From Micromonospora inaquosa (GTDB taxonomy: Bacteria; Actinomycetota; Actinomycetes; Mycobacteriales; Micromonosporaceae), in the NCBI RefSeq assembly GCF_003857055.1, contig NZ_QGSZ01000213.1:1-38912 (forward strand): 38,912 nucleotides of DNA, given 5' to 3'. Position 1 is the stretch's first letter. Each line of letters opens with the position of its first letter. Below the pieces are notes generated by a model. It made no database searches. It saw only the letters and a program-made list of their open reading frames with translations, and was not told the origin of the DNA. The position numbers and the translations under genes were made by a program. Of this stretch, positions 9,677-18,682 are shown piece by piece.

Positions 9677-9712
9677 AGGTGCGCCGACGGTCCGCGGACC
9701 GTCGGCGCACCT
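9677..9712. terminator. 36-bp perfect palindrome, probable terminator of the M14 carboxypeptidase gene
   Basis: Two 18-nt arms, 9677-9694 and 9695-9712, are exact reverse complements with no spacer. The element lies 9 nt beyond the stop of the minus-strand carboxypeptidase gene and upstream of nadK. Position and GC content favour an intrinsic terminator; a dyad operator for nadK is an alternative. Confidence 0.7.
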
Positions 9713-9720
9713 CGCCGCCA

Positions 9721-12700
9721 TCAGGGCCGGGGCTGCCCGGTGAGGTGGGTCAGCGAGCGGGCGACCAGATCATCGCGGTCCGCCGGAGGCAGACCCTCCA
9801 ACCCGAAGCCCAGATACACCGTGTCCCCGGTGACCACCACCGAGCCCTCCTCGAACGCCTGCTGGCTGCGCGACCAGTCGTTGGCGTTGCCAGCGGAGCC
9901 CGGCGGCGGGCCGGCCACCGTCCAGCCGCCCAGGTCGGCCGACTCGAACGAGGTCTCCGCCACTGTCGACCCGTCGACCAGCACCCGGGCGTCGTCCAGG
10001 AAGACACCGAGACCCTGGGTGCCCCAGTCCGAGGCGTACGTGATCGACACCTCGACCTGCTTGCCGGCGTAGCCCGACAGGTCGACCACGAACTCCTTCC
10101 AACCCCCCGACGACCCGGTCGCCGCGTTCCAGCTGCCGGTGCTCCCGGTGGGGGAGCAGTCCGCGCCCTGGTAGTGCGCCAGGAACGGGTGCAACTGCTC
10201 CACCCAACCCTCGACGCAGCTGTCCCCGGTGACAGTGCCGGTCTTGCCGTTGGCGTCCGGCAGGGTCGTCCAGTCGTCGCTGCCCACCTCGTGCGCCTCG
10301 ACGAACATGAAGTCCCAGTCCTGCTCGATCTCGTACGAGGTGAAGAAGCGCAACTCCCCGCTGCTCGCCCCGGTCAGGTCAACCGTGCGCGTGAGCCGCT
10401 TGTACGACTCGTCGGTCTGCCCGCTGTGCAGGTACCACTCACCAGTGCGCGGATCGAACGGCGCACCGCCCGGCCGGGTCCAGCCCACCGGCGCGGAACT
10501 GGCGAACTGCGGGAACTCGTCCGGCGGCAGGAAGCTCGACGTGGTCAGGAACGACGCGGTGTGCGCCTGGTTCTCGGCCGAGCCGGCAGCGTTCAACTGC
10601 CCGTTGAAGCCGGTGAACGCCGCGTCGGTCCCGGCGACCGGGTACGGCTCGCCCGTCGGGCTGGTTCCGCCGTCACTGACGTAGGTGTGCGCGCCCAGCC
10701 AGTACTGCTGGAAGTCGTTCAACAGCGGCAGACAGTTGGCGGACTCGGCGTCGGCGCACTCCGGTGGCGCGTCCGGGTGATAGACGTACGACCCGTTGGC
10801 ACCCTGCGCGAACAACGCGTACTGGCCGCTGACCAGCAGCTTGCCGCCCTCGTTCAGGTAGTCCCGAACGGCCAGTTCGGTCTCCAGCGCCGCCCTCGCC
10901 GTCGTGCCGGCCACCTGACCGGGGGAGCGCAGGATCACGTCGTCGCCGGTCTCCCAGACCACCGCCTTGTAGTGCGACAGCACGCCGAGCGGGTGCGGCG
11001 CCTTGCGACCCATCGCGTCGAAGTCGTACACGTCGCTGCTGCGCCCGGCGGCGCTCAGCGACGCCGCGACCTCGTCGGCGTACTTCGCGGTGGTGCCGGT
11101 CTGCGCCGGACTGAGGCCGGTGACGTCCTCCATCGCGAGGACCAGCACGTCACCGCCGATGTCGTTGTGCACCCGATAGGTGAAGTGTTCGCTGGCCACC
11201 ACCCCTGCTCGCGGTTTGTTTCCGGTGAACCAGACCTCCACCCGGTCGCCCGGCTTCGCGCCACTGACCTTGCCCCGCAGCTCGGCGTAGTAGTCGTCGT
11301 GGGTGTCGCCGTACCGCTCGCCGCCGCGCCACTCGCGGACCGCGACCGTCTTCGGCCGCCCACCGTTGACCGTGTAGTGCATCCGCACGTTCTTCAGGGC
11401 CCGACGGGTGATCGAGGCGACCTGCTGGGTGCGCCCGTACGAGGTGTCGAAGGCGTCCACCACGAAGTCCGGAGTGCTCCGACCGACCACCGATACCGGA
11501 TCGTCCGGGTCCGCCGCGGACCGGGCCACGGCCAGCGCGAACGGTAGGTTCTTGCCCACCTCGCCGGCGATCAGCGCCTCGTCGTCGGGGAAGATGAAAC
11601 CGCTGACGCAGTCCTCGGGGCGCCACTGGTCGTCCGGGTCAACGGCCGAGGCGGCCTCGCAGGTGGACATCTCCGGGGTGAAACCCAGCGTGCCGTACTT
11701 GACGGTGGCGTGACTGTCGGTGTCCCCGTTGGTGGTGTACAGCTCGGCGGAGATGTCCGGGTCGTAGCCGGGCACCGCCGGGTGCGCGTCGTCACCGGCC
11801 ATCGCCTGGTAGATCACGTCGTCCGGGCTGGGGGTGCTCACCTGCCAGCCGATGCCGTAGAGCAACAGCTCGGCCGCCGAGTGGTAGTTGACGAAGAACT
11901 CGAACCCGACCCGCTTGAAGAGCCGGTCCAGGGCCACCGTCTCCGGCTCCGAGTTGGGGCCCGGGCCCCGGTAGGTCTCGCTGTTCGGCTCCGGCGACGA
12001 ACCCTCGTTGTCGTACCCCCACTTGTAGCTGAAGTTGCGGTTCAGGTCGACGCCGTCACCGGAGCCGACCTGCCCGTCTCCGTTGTTGTCGCGCAGGTTC
12101 TTGCGCCACAGCCGGTTACCGGGGGTGAACGTGAAGTCGTAGCCATCCGGGTTGGCGACCGGCAGGAACCACAGTTCGGTCTTGTTCAGGAGTTGGGTGA
12201 TCTCCGGGTCGGTGCCGTAGCTGTCCAGCACGTGATGCATCAGCCGGCGGGTCATCTCCGGAGTGATCCATTCGCGGGCGTGCTGCGCACCGGCGTAGAG
12301 CACTGCCGGTCGCTGGCCGTCGGCGACGGTTCGCGCGTTCTTGGTGACCTTCATGGCGATGATCGGCTGCCCCTGCTGGCTGCGACCGATCGTCTGCACC
12401 TTGGCGAGCTTCGGATACCGGGCCGCTGTGGCGTTCAGCTCGTCCCGCAGGCCGCCCGCCTCCCCGTAGGGCCGGAAGCTCGTCCAGCCGGCGGCGGCCT
12501 GCTCCCGCAGCGCCTGCGACGCGTCCTTGCCCCGCACCTTCTTCACCGACAGCGGTACGCCCTTGTCGGTCAACCGCTTCGCCTGCCGTCGGCTGAGGAC
12601 CGTCTCGACAGTGGTGCGGCCGGATGAGTCCGTCTTCGCGTCGTGGCCGAGGTCGACCCCCGCCGCGCGCAGCTGCTCCCGCTGTTTCGCGTCGACCGTG

Positions 12701-12828
12701 CCGACGTACACCTCCAGGCCGTCGCGGACGCCCGGGTCGGACGGTGGCCGCGCGCTGGCTGGTGGGCTGAGCGCCAGTGCGCCGAGCAGGGTGACCACGC
12801 CGGCGATCGCCAGTCGTCTCGGTCTCAT
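9721..12828 (-). CDS. secreted M14 zinc carboxypeptidase with long C-terminal extension
   Basis: This is a 1035-residue exported metallopeptidase. A Sec signal peptide (RPRRLAIAGVVTLLGALALS, cleavage near ASA-RP at 26-27) and a propeptide-like region (about 28-115) precede the M14 domain (about 117-425). Zinc ligands are H183 and E186 (AQHAREW) and H316 (VNYHS), with a DLNRNF substrate loop (261-266) and the catalytic Glu386 in GFTPEMS. Family members remove C-terminal residues from peptides. The remaining 600 residues hold beta-rich regions, including an immune-inhibitor-A/MAM-like segment near the end (SYEIEQDWDFMFVEA, then DWGTQGLGVFLDDARV). The ATG has an AAGGAGG site 4 nt upstream. It is the first gene left of the polysaccharide locus but probably unrelated to it. 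Confidence 0.93.
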   Translation of the reverse strand: MRPRRLAIAGVVTLLGALALSPPASARPPSDPGVRDGLEVYVGTVDAKQREQLRAAGVDLGHDAKTDSSGRTTVETVLSRRQAKRLTDKGVPLSVKKVRGKDASQALREQAAAGWTSFRPYGEAGGLRDELNATAARYPKLAKVQTIGRSQQGQPIIAMKVTKNARTVADGQRPAVLYAGAQHAREWITPEMTRRLMHHVLDSYGTDPEITQLLNKTELWFLPVANPDGYDFTFTPGNRLWRKNLRDNNGDGQVGSGDGVDLNRNFSYKWGYDNEGSSPEPNSETYRGPGPNSEPETVALDRLFKRVGFEFFVNYHSAAELLLYGIGWQVSTPSPDDVIYQAMAGDDAHPAVPGYDPDISAELYTTNGDTDSHATVKYGTLGFTPEMSTCEAASAVDPDDQWRPEDCVSGFIFPDDEALIAGEVGKNLPFALAVARSAADPDDPVSVVGRSTPDFVVDAFDTSYGRTQQVASITRRALKNVRMHYTVNGGRPKTVAVREWRGGERYGDTHDDYYAELRGKVSGAKPGDRVEVWFTGNKPRAGVVASEHFTYRVHNDIGGDVLVLAMEDVTGLSPAQTGTTAKYADEVAASLSAAGRSSDVYDFDAMGRKAPHPLGVLSHYKAVVWETGDDVILRSPGQVAGTTARAALETELAVRDYLNEGGKLLVSGQYALFAQGANGSYVYHPDAPPECADAESANCLPLLNDFQQYWLGAHTYVSDGGTSPTGEPYPVAGTDAAFTGFNGQLNAAGSAENQAHTASFLTTSSFLPPDEFPQFASSAPVGWTRPGGAPFDPRTGEWYLHSGQTDESYKRLTRTVDLTGASSGELRFFTSYEIEQDWDFMFVEAHEVGSDDWTTLPDANGKTGTVTGDSCVEGWVEQLHPFLAHYQGADCSPTGSTGSWNAATGSSGGWKEFVVDLSGYAGKQVEVSITYASDWGTQGLGVFLDDARVLVDGSTVAETSFESADLGGWTVAGPPPGSAGNANDWSRSQQAFEEGSVVVTGDTVYLGFGLEGLPPADRDDLVARSLTHLTGQPRP

Positions 12829-12832
12829 CGCG

Positions 12833-12839
12833 CCTCCTT
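12833..12839 (-). promoter_or_regulatory. strong ribosome binding site of the M14 carboxypeptidase gene
   Basis: A perfect AAGGAGG on the minus strand, 4 nt before the ATG, fixes the start at 12828, although the frame stays open for another 497 codons upstream, antisense to the neighbouring gene. A TTGACA hexamer (minus strand, 12886-12891) could be the -35 box, but no matching -10 is clear. Confidence 0.7.
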
Positions 12840-13026
12840 GGGTGAAGGACCTGTAGGCGCGAGCCTCTCGGTGTGGCGTGATCGATGTCAATAGTTCGAT
12901 GGAGGCGACGTTGCTGACCGTGTCGATGTCGGTGCCAATGGTGACGGGCGGGTGACGTGCCTCGTAACTGGCCTTTTGTCGCCTCGTTGAAAGGGTGCTG
13001 ATGAGCAAGCTGGGAGGCGACTTGAC

Positions 13027-14337
13027 GTGCGTGGGCTGATGGAGCACGGGTGGCTGTTCGCGGAACGCCGCCGGCGTCTCGAGCGAAAGGTCGCGCTCTA
13101 CGACAAGCCCCTGTCCCGCGCGGAGATCGAGCGGATCCAGGTCGAACGCTTCAACACGATGTGGGCGTACTGCCTGACCCGGGTGCCGTTCTACAGGTCC
13201 TGGCGAAAGGAACACGGCCTGCCCAGCGGCATCTCGCGGCCGTCGGACCTGCGCCACTTTCCGACGCTCGACAAGGAGCTGCTGATCAGCCGCTCGGCCG
13301 AGGTCTTCGCTGGTGGTTCGACGAAGCAGGCCTACAGCACCGGCGGGAGCACCGGTCAGCCCACCAAGTTTCCGCGCGGGCGGGACGAGTCGACGGACCG
13401 GTGGGCGAACAACTATCTCGGGCGAGCGTGGCGGGGAATCCAACCGTTCGAGCCGCAGGTCCTGCTCTGGGGGCACTCGCACCTGTTCGGCGACGGGCTG
13501 GCCAGCCGGATCGCTCGGCTGCGGCGCGGCGTCGCCGACCGCCTGGTGAACATCACCCGGTTGAACGCCTACGACCTCAGCGAACCTGCGCTTCGAGGGC
13601 ACTACGAGGCGATCCGGTCCCGGCAACCCGTGTTGCTGGTCGGCTACACCTCGGCAATCTTCAAAGTCGCCCGCTACATCGAACGCAACACGCTGGACCT
13701 GGGAGACATGAGCCGGTTGCGTGCCGTGATCCTGACCGCGGAGACGGCCAGTGACGCGGACATCGCGATGATCGAACGGGTCTTCAGGGCGACGGCGGTC
13801 ATCGAGTACGGCGCCGCGGAGACCGGCCTGGTGGCGATGTCCCGTGAGCAGGCGCGGTCCATCCAGGTCATCTGGGACAGCTTCATCTGTCTGGTCGCCG
13901 ACGATGCCTCGCTCACCGTCACCACCCTCGACGACCGTCTGTTCCCGCTGGTCAACTACGCCATCGGGGACCAGGTCGAGGCAACTGACATCGTCGACGG
14001 CAACGCGCTCGAACTCCGCTCGATCCTCGGCCGACGGCAGGAGATCGTGCAGGTCGGCTCCGCGCGCGGGACCCTTGACCTTTCGCCGATCCTGCCGGTG
14101 CACATCCTCAAGACCCTTCCGGGAATCGTCGGCGTCCAGTTCCGCCAGGAGCGACCTGACGCCCTGCACATCTACGTGCAGGCAGACCACGAGCTCGATC
14201 TCGAAGCGGTGAGCCTGTACTTCGCTCGGGAGCTGCGGAAGGACCATCCTGATCTTCGCGCCGAATCGGTGACGTTCCACCAGGTTGCCGACCAGGTTCG
14301 CACCCGTGCCGGCAAGCACGCCCTGTTCGTGTCCTGA
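13027..14337 (+). CDS. CapK/PaaK-like adenylate-forming enzyme in the polysaccharide locus
   Basis: The 436 residues belong to the phenylacetate-CoA ligase-like (CapK/PaaK) branch of adenylate-forming enzymes often found in capsule and exopolysaccharide clusters. The N-terminal helical region (about 20-75) includes the FNTMWAYCLTRVPFYR typical of that branch. The ATP-binding loop is YSTGGSTGQPTKF (103-115), and EYGAAETG (about 261-268) is the adenylate-binding motif. It presumably activates a carboxylic acid for transfer to a sugar or carrier; the substrate is unknown. GTG 13027 has GGGAGG (13012-13017) 9 nt upstream. It is the only plus-strand gene of the first block and converges on the flippase gene with a 21-nt gap. 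Confidence 0.8.
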   Translation: MRGLMEHGWLFAERRRRLERKVALYDKPLSRAEIERIQVERFNTMWAYCLTRVPFYRSWRKEHGLPSGISRPSDLRHFPTLDKELLISRSAEVFAGGSTKQAYSTGGSTGQPTKFPRGRDESTDRWANNYLGRAWRGIQPFEPQVLLWGHSHLFGDGLASRIARLRRGVADRLVNITRLNAYDLSEPALRGHYEAIRSRQPVLLVGYTSAIFKVARYIERNTLDLGDMSRLRAVILTAETASDADIAMIERVFRATAVIEYGAAETGLVAMSREQARSIQVIWDSFICLVADDASLTVTTLDDRLFPLVNYAIGDQVEATDIVDGNALELRSILGRRQEIVQVGSARGTLDLSPILPVHILKTLPGIVGVQFRQERPDALHIYVQADHELDLEAVSLYFARELRKDHPDLRAESVTFHQVADQVRTRAGKHALFVS

Positions 14338-14358
14338 TCCGAGTCGGCGCTGCGGCCC

Positions 14359-15702
14359 TCACCGGCCGATGAGGTCGACCGGTGGCGCGGTGTGACGCCC
14401 CTGCTCAGGGGCGAGCGGCTTGTGCCGATGAGATCCGCGCCGCCGGTATCGACGCGACACCGCGGCCAGCACGAGGATCCCCGCTACCAGCATCTCCGCG
14501 ACGGTGGTGGCGGCGGCGGCACCCGTCGGTCCAAGTGTCGTTGCCTGGATGAGTAGCGCGCCGGCCAACAGCACACCGATCGACAGGGCGAGACGGGTGG
14601 CGGCGGTGTAGCTTCCGTCGCCGATGCGGTTGAGCGTGTAGGCGCGGTTCACTGTGGTGAACGGTAGGGCGAGCGCCAACAGTTGCAGCCAGAGCGCCGA
14701 CTCGGGTATCGGCAGCGTGAGCAGGCTCGTCGTGAGCCACGGCGCGGCGGCGATGACCCCGGCGGCGATGACTGTCGCACCGATGACGGCGATCACCTCG
14801 CTCTCCCGGCTGATCGCCATCTTGGGACCGAGATTGTGTCGCCGCCGGGTCCGGATCGCCATGGGCACCCGGAGCCCGCTGAACGTCACGGCGACCAGTG
14901 CCTGATAGATGTTGACCAGGGCGCCATAGCAGCCCACCACCTGAGGGCTCGCCACCAAGGAGAGAGCGATGGTGCTGGCGCGGCCGGTGAACGCCTCGGC
15001 GAGACTGTAGGTGAACAGCGGCCGGCTCAACCGGAAGGCGCGCCCGGCAGCCCGCAGCGAGAGCCCTCTCCACATCGCCGGAGGGGCGTCCGCGCCCCGA
15101 CAGGCCAGTATCTCCGTGCTCAGCAGGTAGGCGGCGGCGCCAACCAGCAGTGCGGTGGTCAGCGGAGCGCCCGCGACCAGCAGCACCATGGACAGCAGAC
15201 GGGTGCCGGTTATCGCGGCCGAGGCCGCGATGAAGCGCATCTGTCGGGCGAGGTCGCCGAAGCGCAGGTCGGCGAGGCTGTTGAAGATCATCACGCCGCC
15301 GGCGCTGATCAGGGCCGCCAGGCCGTATCCCTGGTCGGCGTAGAGCGCGGCGATCACCAGGGTGGCGGTGGCCATGGCGGGCACTGCCACCAGGAGTCGT
15401 TGACTGTGCGCCGCTCGGCGTTCCTCGTCGTTGCCGGACACGTACAGCAGGGACGACCCACCCATGACCAGGTTGGCCACCCAGGTCAGCGCGGCCGTCA
15501 TCACGCTGTACGCCGCGATCTCGGCGGTTTGGCCCTGCCGGGCGCTGTAGGCGAGTATGCCGGCGTTCAACAGGCCGCTCACCAGGCTGGACACCGACGC
15601 CACGACAGTGTTGGACCGCACCCCCGGCCGGCGACTTCCCTGGGAGCGGAGGGGCTCGGTGGGCTTGGCGAGCGTCTGCTCCGACGTCGACCGTTCAGTC
15701 AA
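14359..15702 (-). CDS. Wzx-like polysaccharide flippase (MATE/PST superfamily)
   Basis: This polytopic membrane protein of about 447 residues has 12 or so hydrophobic segments. They begin after a charged 30-residue N-terminus (TVVASVSSLVSGLLNAGILAY) and end with a basic tail (SRRYRRRGSHRHK). The organisation is typical of PST-type repeat-unit flippases that move undecaprenyl-linked oligosaccharides across the membrane; sequence motifs in this family are weak, so the call rests on topology and neighbours. I chose TTG 15702 because AAAGGA (15709-15714) lies 6 nt upstream; a GTG at 15717 has no such site and would add five residues. It lies downstream of the GT4 gene on the same strand with a gap of under 50 nt. 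Confidence 0.75.
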   Translation of the reverse strand: MTERSTSEQTLAKPTEPLRSQGSRRPGVRSNTVVASVSSLVSGLLNAGILAYSARQGQTAEIAAYSVMTAALTWVANLVMGGSSLLYVSGNDEERRAAHSQRLLVAVPAMATATLVIAALYADQGYGLAALISAGGVMIFNSLADLRFGDLARQMRFIAASAAITGTRLLSMVLLVAGAPLTTALLVGAAAYLLSTEILACRGADAPPAMWRGLSLRAAGRAFRLSRPLFTYSLAEAFTGRASTIALSLVASPQVVGCYGALVNIYQALVAVTFSGLRVPMAIRTRRRHNLGPKMAISRESEVIAVIGATVIAAGVIAAAPWLTTSLLTLPIPESALWLQLLALALPFTTVNRAYTLNRIGDGSYTAATRLALSIGVLLAGALLIQATTLGPTGAAAATTVAEMLVAGILVLAAVSRRYRRRGSHRHKPLAPEQGRHTAPPVDLIGR

Positions 15703-15750
15703 TCGTGGTCCTTTCACGGCGGCTGGGCACCGCCCGCCGCCGGGCGCGGG

Positions 15751-17019
15751 TCAGCGTTCCGCGACTGTCAACCTGATCCGGTCGAGGATGTTCGGCCCGG
15801 CGGTCTCAGCCCGCCAGGACCGATAGGCCTGCCCCGCCGCCCGGCGCGCCGCGAGCCGTTCCTCCTCGCTGCGCTGGGCGAACTGGTCAATCTGGTGAGC
15901 CAGCGTCGCCACCGTGGCATCCGTCAGGACGGCTCCACCGCCGGCCCGGAGCATCGGGCTCCAGGGGGTCTCGTCCGAACAGATCACCGGGCACGAGGCG
16001 GAGAGGCTCTCCGCGATGACGTGGCCGAAGTTCTCCCCCTGGGTGGGGAAGACGAACATGTCGTACCGGGCGAAGGTGGACCGGACCGCTTCAGGCGCGA
16101 GCTCTCCCCGGTAGGAGAACGTCACGGACGCCGGTAGCCGCTGGGCGAGCAGTTGGCATTCGGCCCAGTAGGACCGGTCCTCGATGGGACCGTAGACATC
16201 GAACAACACCGGCCGCTTCACCAGCGCGAGGGCCTCGATCACCTTCGCCAGATTCTTGATCGGGTTGATTCGACCAATGAATACGAGACGCGGAGAACCG
16301 CCGATCCCTTCGGGTGGGATCGGCTCCGGCGGAAGTGACACCTCGTTGCGCCGCATCTCGATTCGGGCCCAGGGAAAGAGGTCCCTGATCAGCTGCGCCT
16401 CGTGCGGGTTGGTGGCGTGCCAGTAGACCTTGAGACGTCTGAGGATGGGCCGCCAAACGCGGAGGAACAAGCGCTTCTTCCGGCTCTTGACCCCCAGTGC
16501 GCTCGCCGCCAGCTCACCTCTCGGGGCGAGGAGAATTCGGTCGACCTGGATGATGCGTGTCTGTGCCGCGAGAATCGGCAGAATCGACGACATCGCCCAG
16601 AGGCTGTTGACGTAAAGAAGGTCGAATGTGTTGGATCGGAGCGTTCTCAGCATCGCGTGCCACTGGTGGAGTCGGCCCGGATCAAGGTAGTAGATCCGGG
16701 CGGCACCCCGGCGCGCCCAGCGACCCGACAGGCCGGGATACGGCTCATTTGAGCCGAGGTCGCGGTCTCTCGTCACCATCGTCACGTCGATCGCCGGTGA
16801 TGCGGTGTCGAGCAGTTGGGCAACGGATCGGACCGGGCCGCCGGCCCGGAATCCCGGTTCGAAGAAGTCGCACGTCAACAGTACGCGGTACGGCGGCGGG
16901 TTCGATTCTGTGGAATGCGCGACGTCGCGCGGGTCGTGAACAGTCAGGGGTGAGTTGTGAATGGCTTTCGCGGCTGCCGCTGTGTTGTCGTCGCGCAGGA
17001 TGTCGAAGGTGTCAGCCAC
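15751..17019 (-). CDS. family 4 glycosyltransferase
   Basis: This 422-residue GT-B glycosyltransferase starts its conserved domain at about residue 44 (YRVLLTCDFFEPGFRAGGPVRS), after a polar extension. The glycine-rich GPVRS loop is the acceptor side; the donor side has LVFIGRINPIKNL and the catalytic ExxxxxxxE pair in GENFGHVIAESLSAS. It should add one sugar to the lipid-linked repeat unit on the cytoplasmic face; the donor and linkage cannot be told. The long N-terminus may mean the real start is internal, but no better start with a ribosome binding site is visible. It is followed directly by the flippase gene and faces away from the polymerase gene across a 129-nt AT-richer interval. Confidence 0.88.
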   Translation of the reverse strand: MADTFDILRDDNTAAAAKAIHNSPLTVHDPRDVAHSTESNPPPYRVLLTCDFFEPGFRAGGPVRSVAQLLDTASPAIDVTMVTRDRDLGSNEPYPGLSGRWARRGAARIYYLDPGRLHQWHAMLRTLRSNTFDLLYVNSLWAMSSILPILAAQTRIIQVDRILLAPRGELAASALGVKSRKKRLFLRVWRPILRRLKVYWHATNPHEAQLIRDLFPWARIEMRRNEVSLPPEPIPPEGIGGSPRLVFIGRINPIKNLAKVIEALALVKRPVLFDVYGPIEDRSYWAECQLLAQRLPASVTFSYRGELAPEAVRSTFARYDMFVFPTQGENFGHVIAESLSASCPVICSDETPWSPMLRAGGGAVLTDATVATLAHQIDQFAQRSEEERLAARRAAGQAYRSWRAETAGPNILDRIRLTVAER

Positions 17020-17134
17020 GTTCGGCTAACGATGAGCGGTATGGATCGGTGACGGCGCCGCTATCGGCCCGACGTGATGTGACTGAGTCCGCCCGAAATT
17101 CATGAGACAAGCGGCCGAATTGGATGTCCGAATA

Positions 17135-17140
17135 TATGCT
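17135..17140 (+). promoter_or_regulatory. putative -10 element of the Wzy-like gene
   Basis: TATGCT ends 8 nt before ATG 17149 in an unusually AT-rich stretch (17100-17150). No Shine-Dalgarno sequence is seen before that ATG. No well-spaced -35 is found. Confidence 0.35.
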
Positions 17141-17148
17141 GCGCTCTC

Positions 17149-18624
17149 ATGGAGTCAGCGACAGGGGCGCGTGCGATGGCAGGTGGGAATCGAGGCGCGT
17201 ACCCGCGGCATGCGCGGGGCGTACCCGACGATCGCCCGCGGACCCCGACCAGCGGTCTCTGGCGCTGTGCCCTCGGGCTGGCCTGGCTCGGGTTGGGCCT
17301 GGCGTGCCTGCTTGTCCAACAGAACCCCTCAGCCGCGTGGGACCGGGACGGAAACCTCGCGATGAGTCTCCTGGCGACCCTCTTCGGCGCGTGGGTCTTC
17401 TGGCGAGACGGTGGTCGCTGGATCACGGCGGTGGGGCTCTACAACCTTGCCTTCGCATTCTTCGTCGGTTTCAGCGGGCTCTACCAGACGGTGAAGGCAT
17501 GGACGCTCGATCCCGGCATCCCGCTCTTCACCGCCGTGGCCATCTGCTACTTCGTCCAGGTGGTGACGTGGTTGCTCTTCTGGAGCGGCGGTGTGTCACA
17601 TCGGCTGCCGACGAATGCCGGGCAGGCAGACGGCAGGACGGCCGGATGGGCGGTGAAGTCGGGCCTGCTCCTGCTGGTGCTCGCTGTGGCCATGGCGGCA
17701 ATCGCTCCGGATTCGATGCCGGTGGCCAACCCGGTCGGCTTCGTTGGCGTCGTGCTCCTCGCCGTGGGGCTGTTGCGGGGGCCGGCGGCGCACCATCGGT
17801 TCCTGTGGGGCGTGGTTCTCCTCATCGCCTTCGCGGTCTACTTCACGTACCTCTTCACGGGCTTCGGCCGGATCGTCGTCGGCACCTTGGCGCTCGCGCT
17901 GCTGGTGATGTCCGCCCACCGTGATCAGCGGCCGTACACCAAGCTCCTCATCCTCGGTGGGGCAACCCCGGCACTGCTGTTCCTCGCCGGCCTCCGCGCC
18001 ACCGCCTCGCAGGGCTCACCGTTCACTGTCGACCAGGATGGATTCGGGTCGGCGATCAGTCCGCTTCGCTCGTTCGCCCAGCTCCTTCGTCTGGATGAGG
18101 CTGGGCTGCTGCCCCGGGGCTGGGGGGAGACGTTCGCCAACGCGGCGGTCGGTCTCGTGCCCCGCGCCGCGTGGGAAGGCAAACCGGTCGGCTTCGGCGC
18201 CGACCTCGTCGCGTTCCTGTCGCCTGAACTGGTGGGCACGGGGCACTCCGCGGCGGCGCTCGCGCACGGGGAGTGGTTGTACAACTTCGGTCTGCTGGGG
18301 CTGGGGTTGATGGTCCCGGTGATCGGCCTTGTCGTCCGACTCGTCGACAGGCTGCTGGTCTGGGCCTCATCCAGCCCACTCACCACCCCGTACGCCGTTG
18401 GCGCCTACGCCGGTGCGATCGTCGCCGCGGTCGGTCTGTTCGACCTCCTCTGGGTGGGCAGCTTCACCTACGTGGTGCGTGGCGGCGCACGCCTGCTGGT
18501 GCTGGCCGCGGTGATCCTGGTGATCGGCTGGCGTGTCTCGGGGCAGGCGGTGCCGAACCACCTGGTCGGCCAACGCCGGCCGGCTGCTGCCCGCCGCCCC
18601 CAGCCGACAGCGCGTGCCCGATGA
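17149..18624 (+). CDS. Wzy-like polysaccharide polymerase (O-antigen ligase/polymerase-type membrane protein)
   Basis: This 491-residue polytopic membrane protein has about 11-12 hydrophobic segments between residues 40 and 470. A large loop (about 285-370) sits between the later helices and contains LPRGWGETFANAAVGLVPRAAW. That loop and the helix pattern match Wzy-type polymerases, which join lipid-linked repeat units on the outer face of the membrane. These proteins diverge strongly, so the call depends on topology and the surrounding genes. ATG 17149 is used; ATG 17176 (MAGGNRG) is an alternative. It is followed after 193 nt by capE. Confidence 0.75.
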   Translation: MESATGARAMAGGNRGAYPRHARGVPDDRPRTPTSGLWRCALGLAWLGLGLACLLVQQNPSAAWDRDGNLAMSLLATLFGAWVFWRDGGRWITAVGLYNLAFAFFVGFSGLYQTVKAWTLDPGIPLFTAVAICYFVQVVTWLLFWSGGVSHRLPTNAGQADGRTAGWAVKSGLLLLVLAVAMAAIAPDSMPVANPVGFVGVVLLAVGLLRGPAAHHRFLWGVVLLIAFAVYFTYLFTGFGRIVVGTLALALLVMSAHRDQRPYTKLLILGGATPALLFLAGLRATASQGSPFTVDQDGFGSAISPLRSFAQLLRLDEAGLLPRGWGETFANAAVGLVPRAAWEGKPVGFGADLVAFLSPELVGTGHSAAALAHGEWLYNFGLLGLGLMVPVIGLVVRLVDRLLVWASSSPLTTPYAVGAYAGAIVAAVGLFDLLWVGSFTYVVRGGARLLVLAAVILVIGWRVSGQAVPNHLVGQRRPAAARRPQPTARAR

Positions 18625-18668
18625 CCGCGTTACACCAGCCCAGCTGCTGACCCCCGGCACTCACCGAG

Positions 18669-18682
18669 ACGGTCGGGACCGT
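18669..18682. promoter_or_regulatory. short perfect dyad upstream of capE, possible operator
   Basis: ACGGTC-GG-GACCGT forms a perfect 6-bp inverted repeat with a 2-nt centre, about 135 nt before the capE start in the 193-nt gap after the polymerase gene. It might be a regulator site or a weak hairpin. The rest of the gap shows no open frame of note. Confidence 0.3.

Noticed and set aside
13001..13039. A 12-codon leader peptide before the CapK/PaaK-like gene
   Set aside because: It has no ribosome binding site or attenuator-like structure and overlaps the real start; probably chance.
12829..14319. A 497-codon open extension in frame upstream of the carboxypeptidase start
   Set aside because: It is antisense to the CapK/PaaK-like gene, has no family match, and the carboxypeptidase has a signal peptide and perfect ribosome binding site at 12828. 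Long antisense frames are expected at this GC content.
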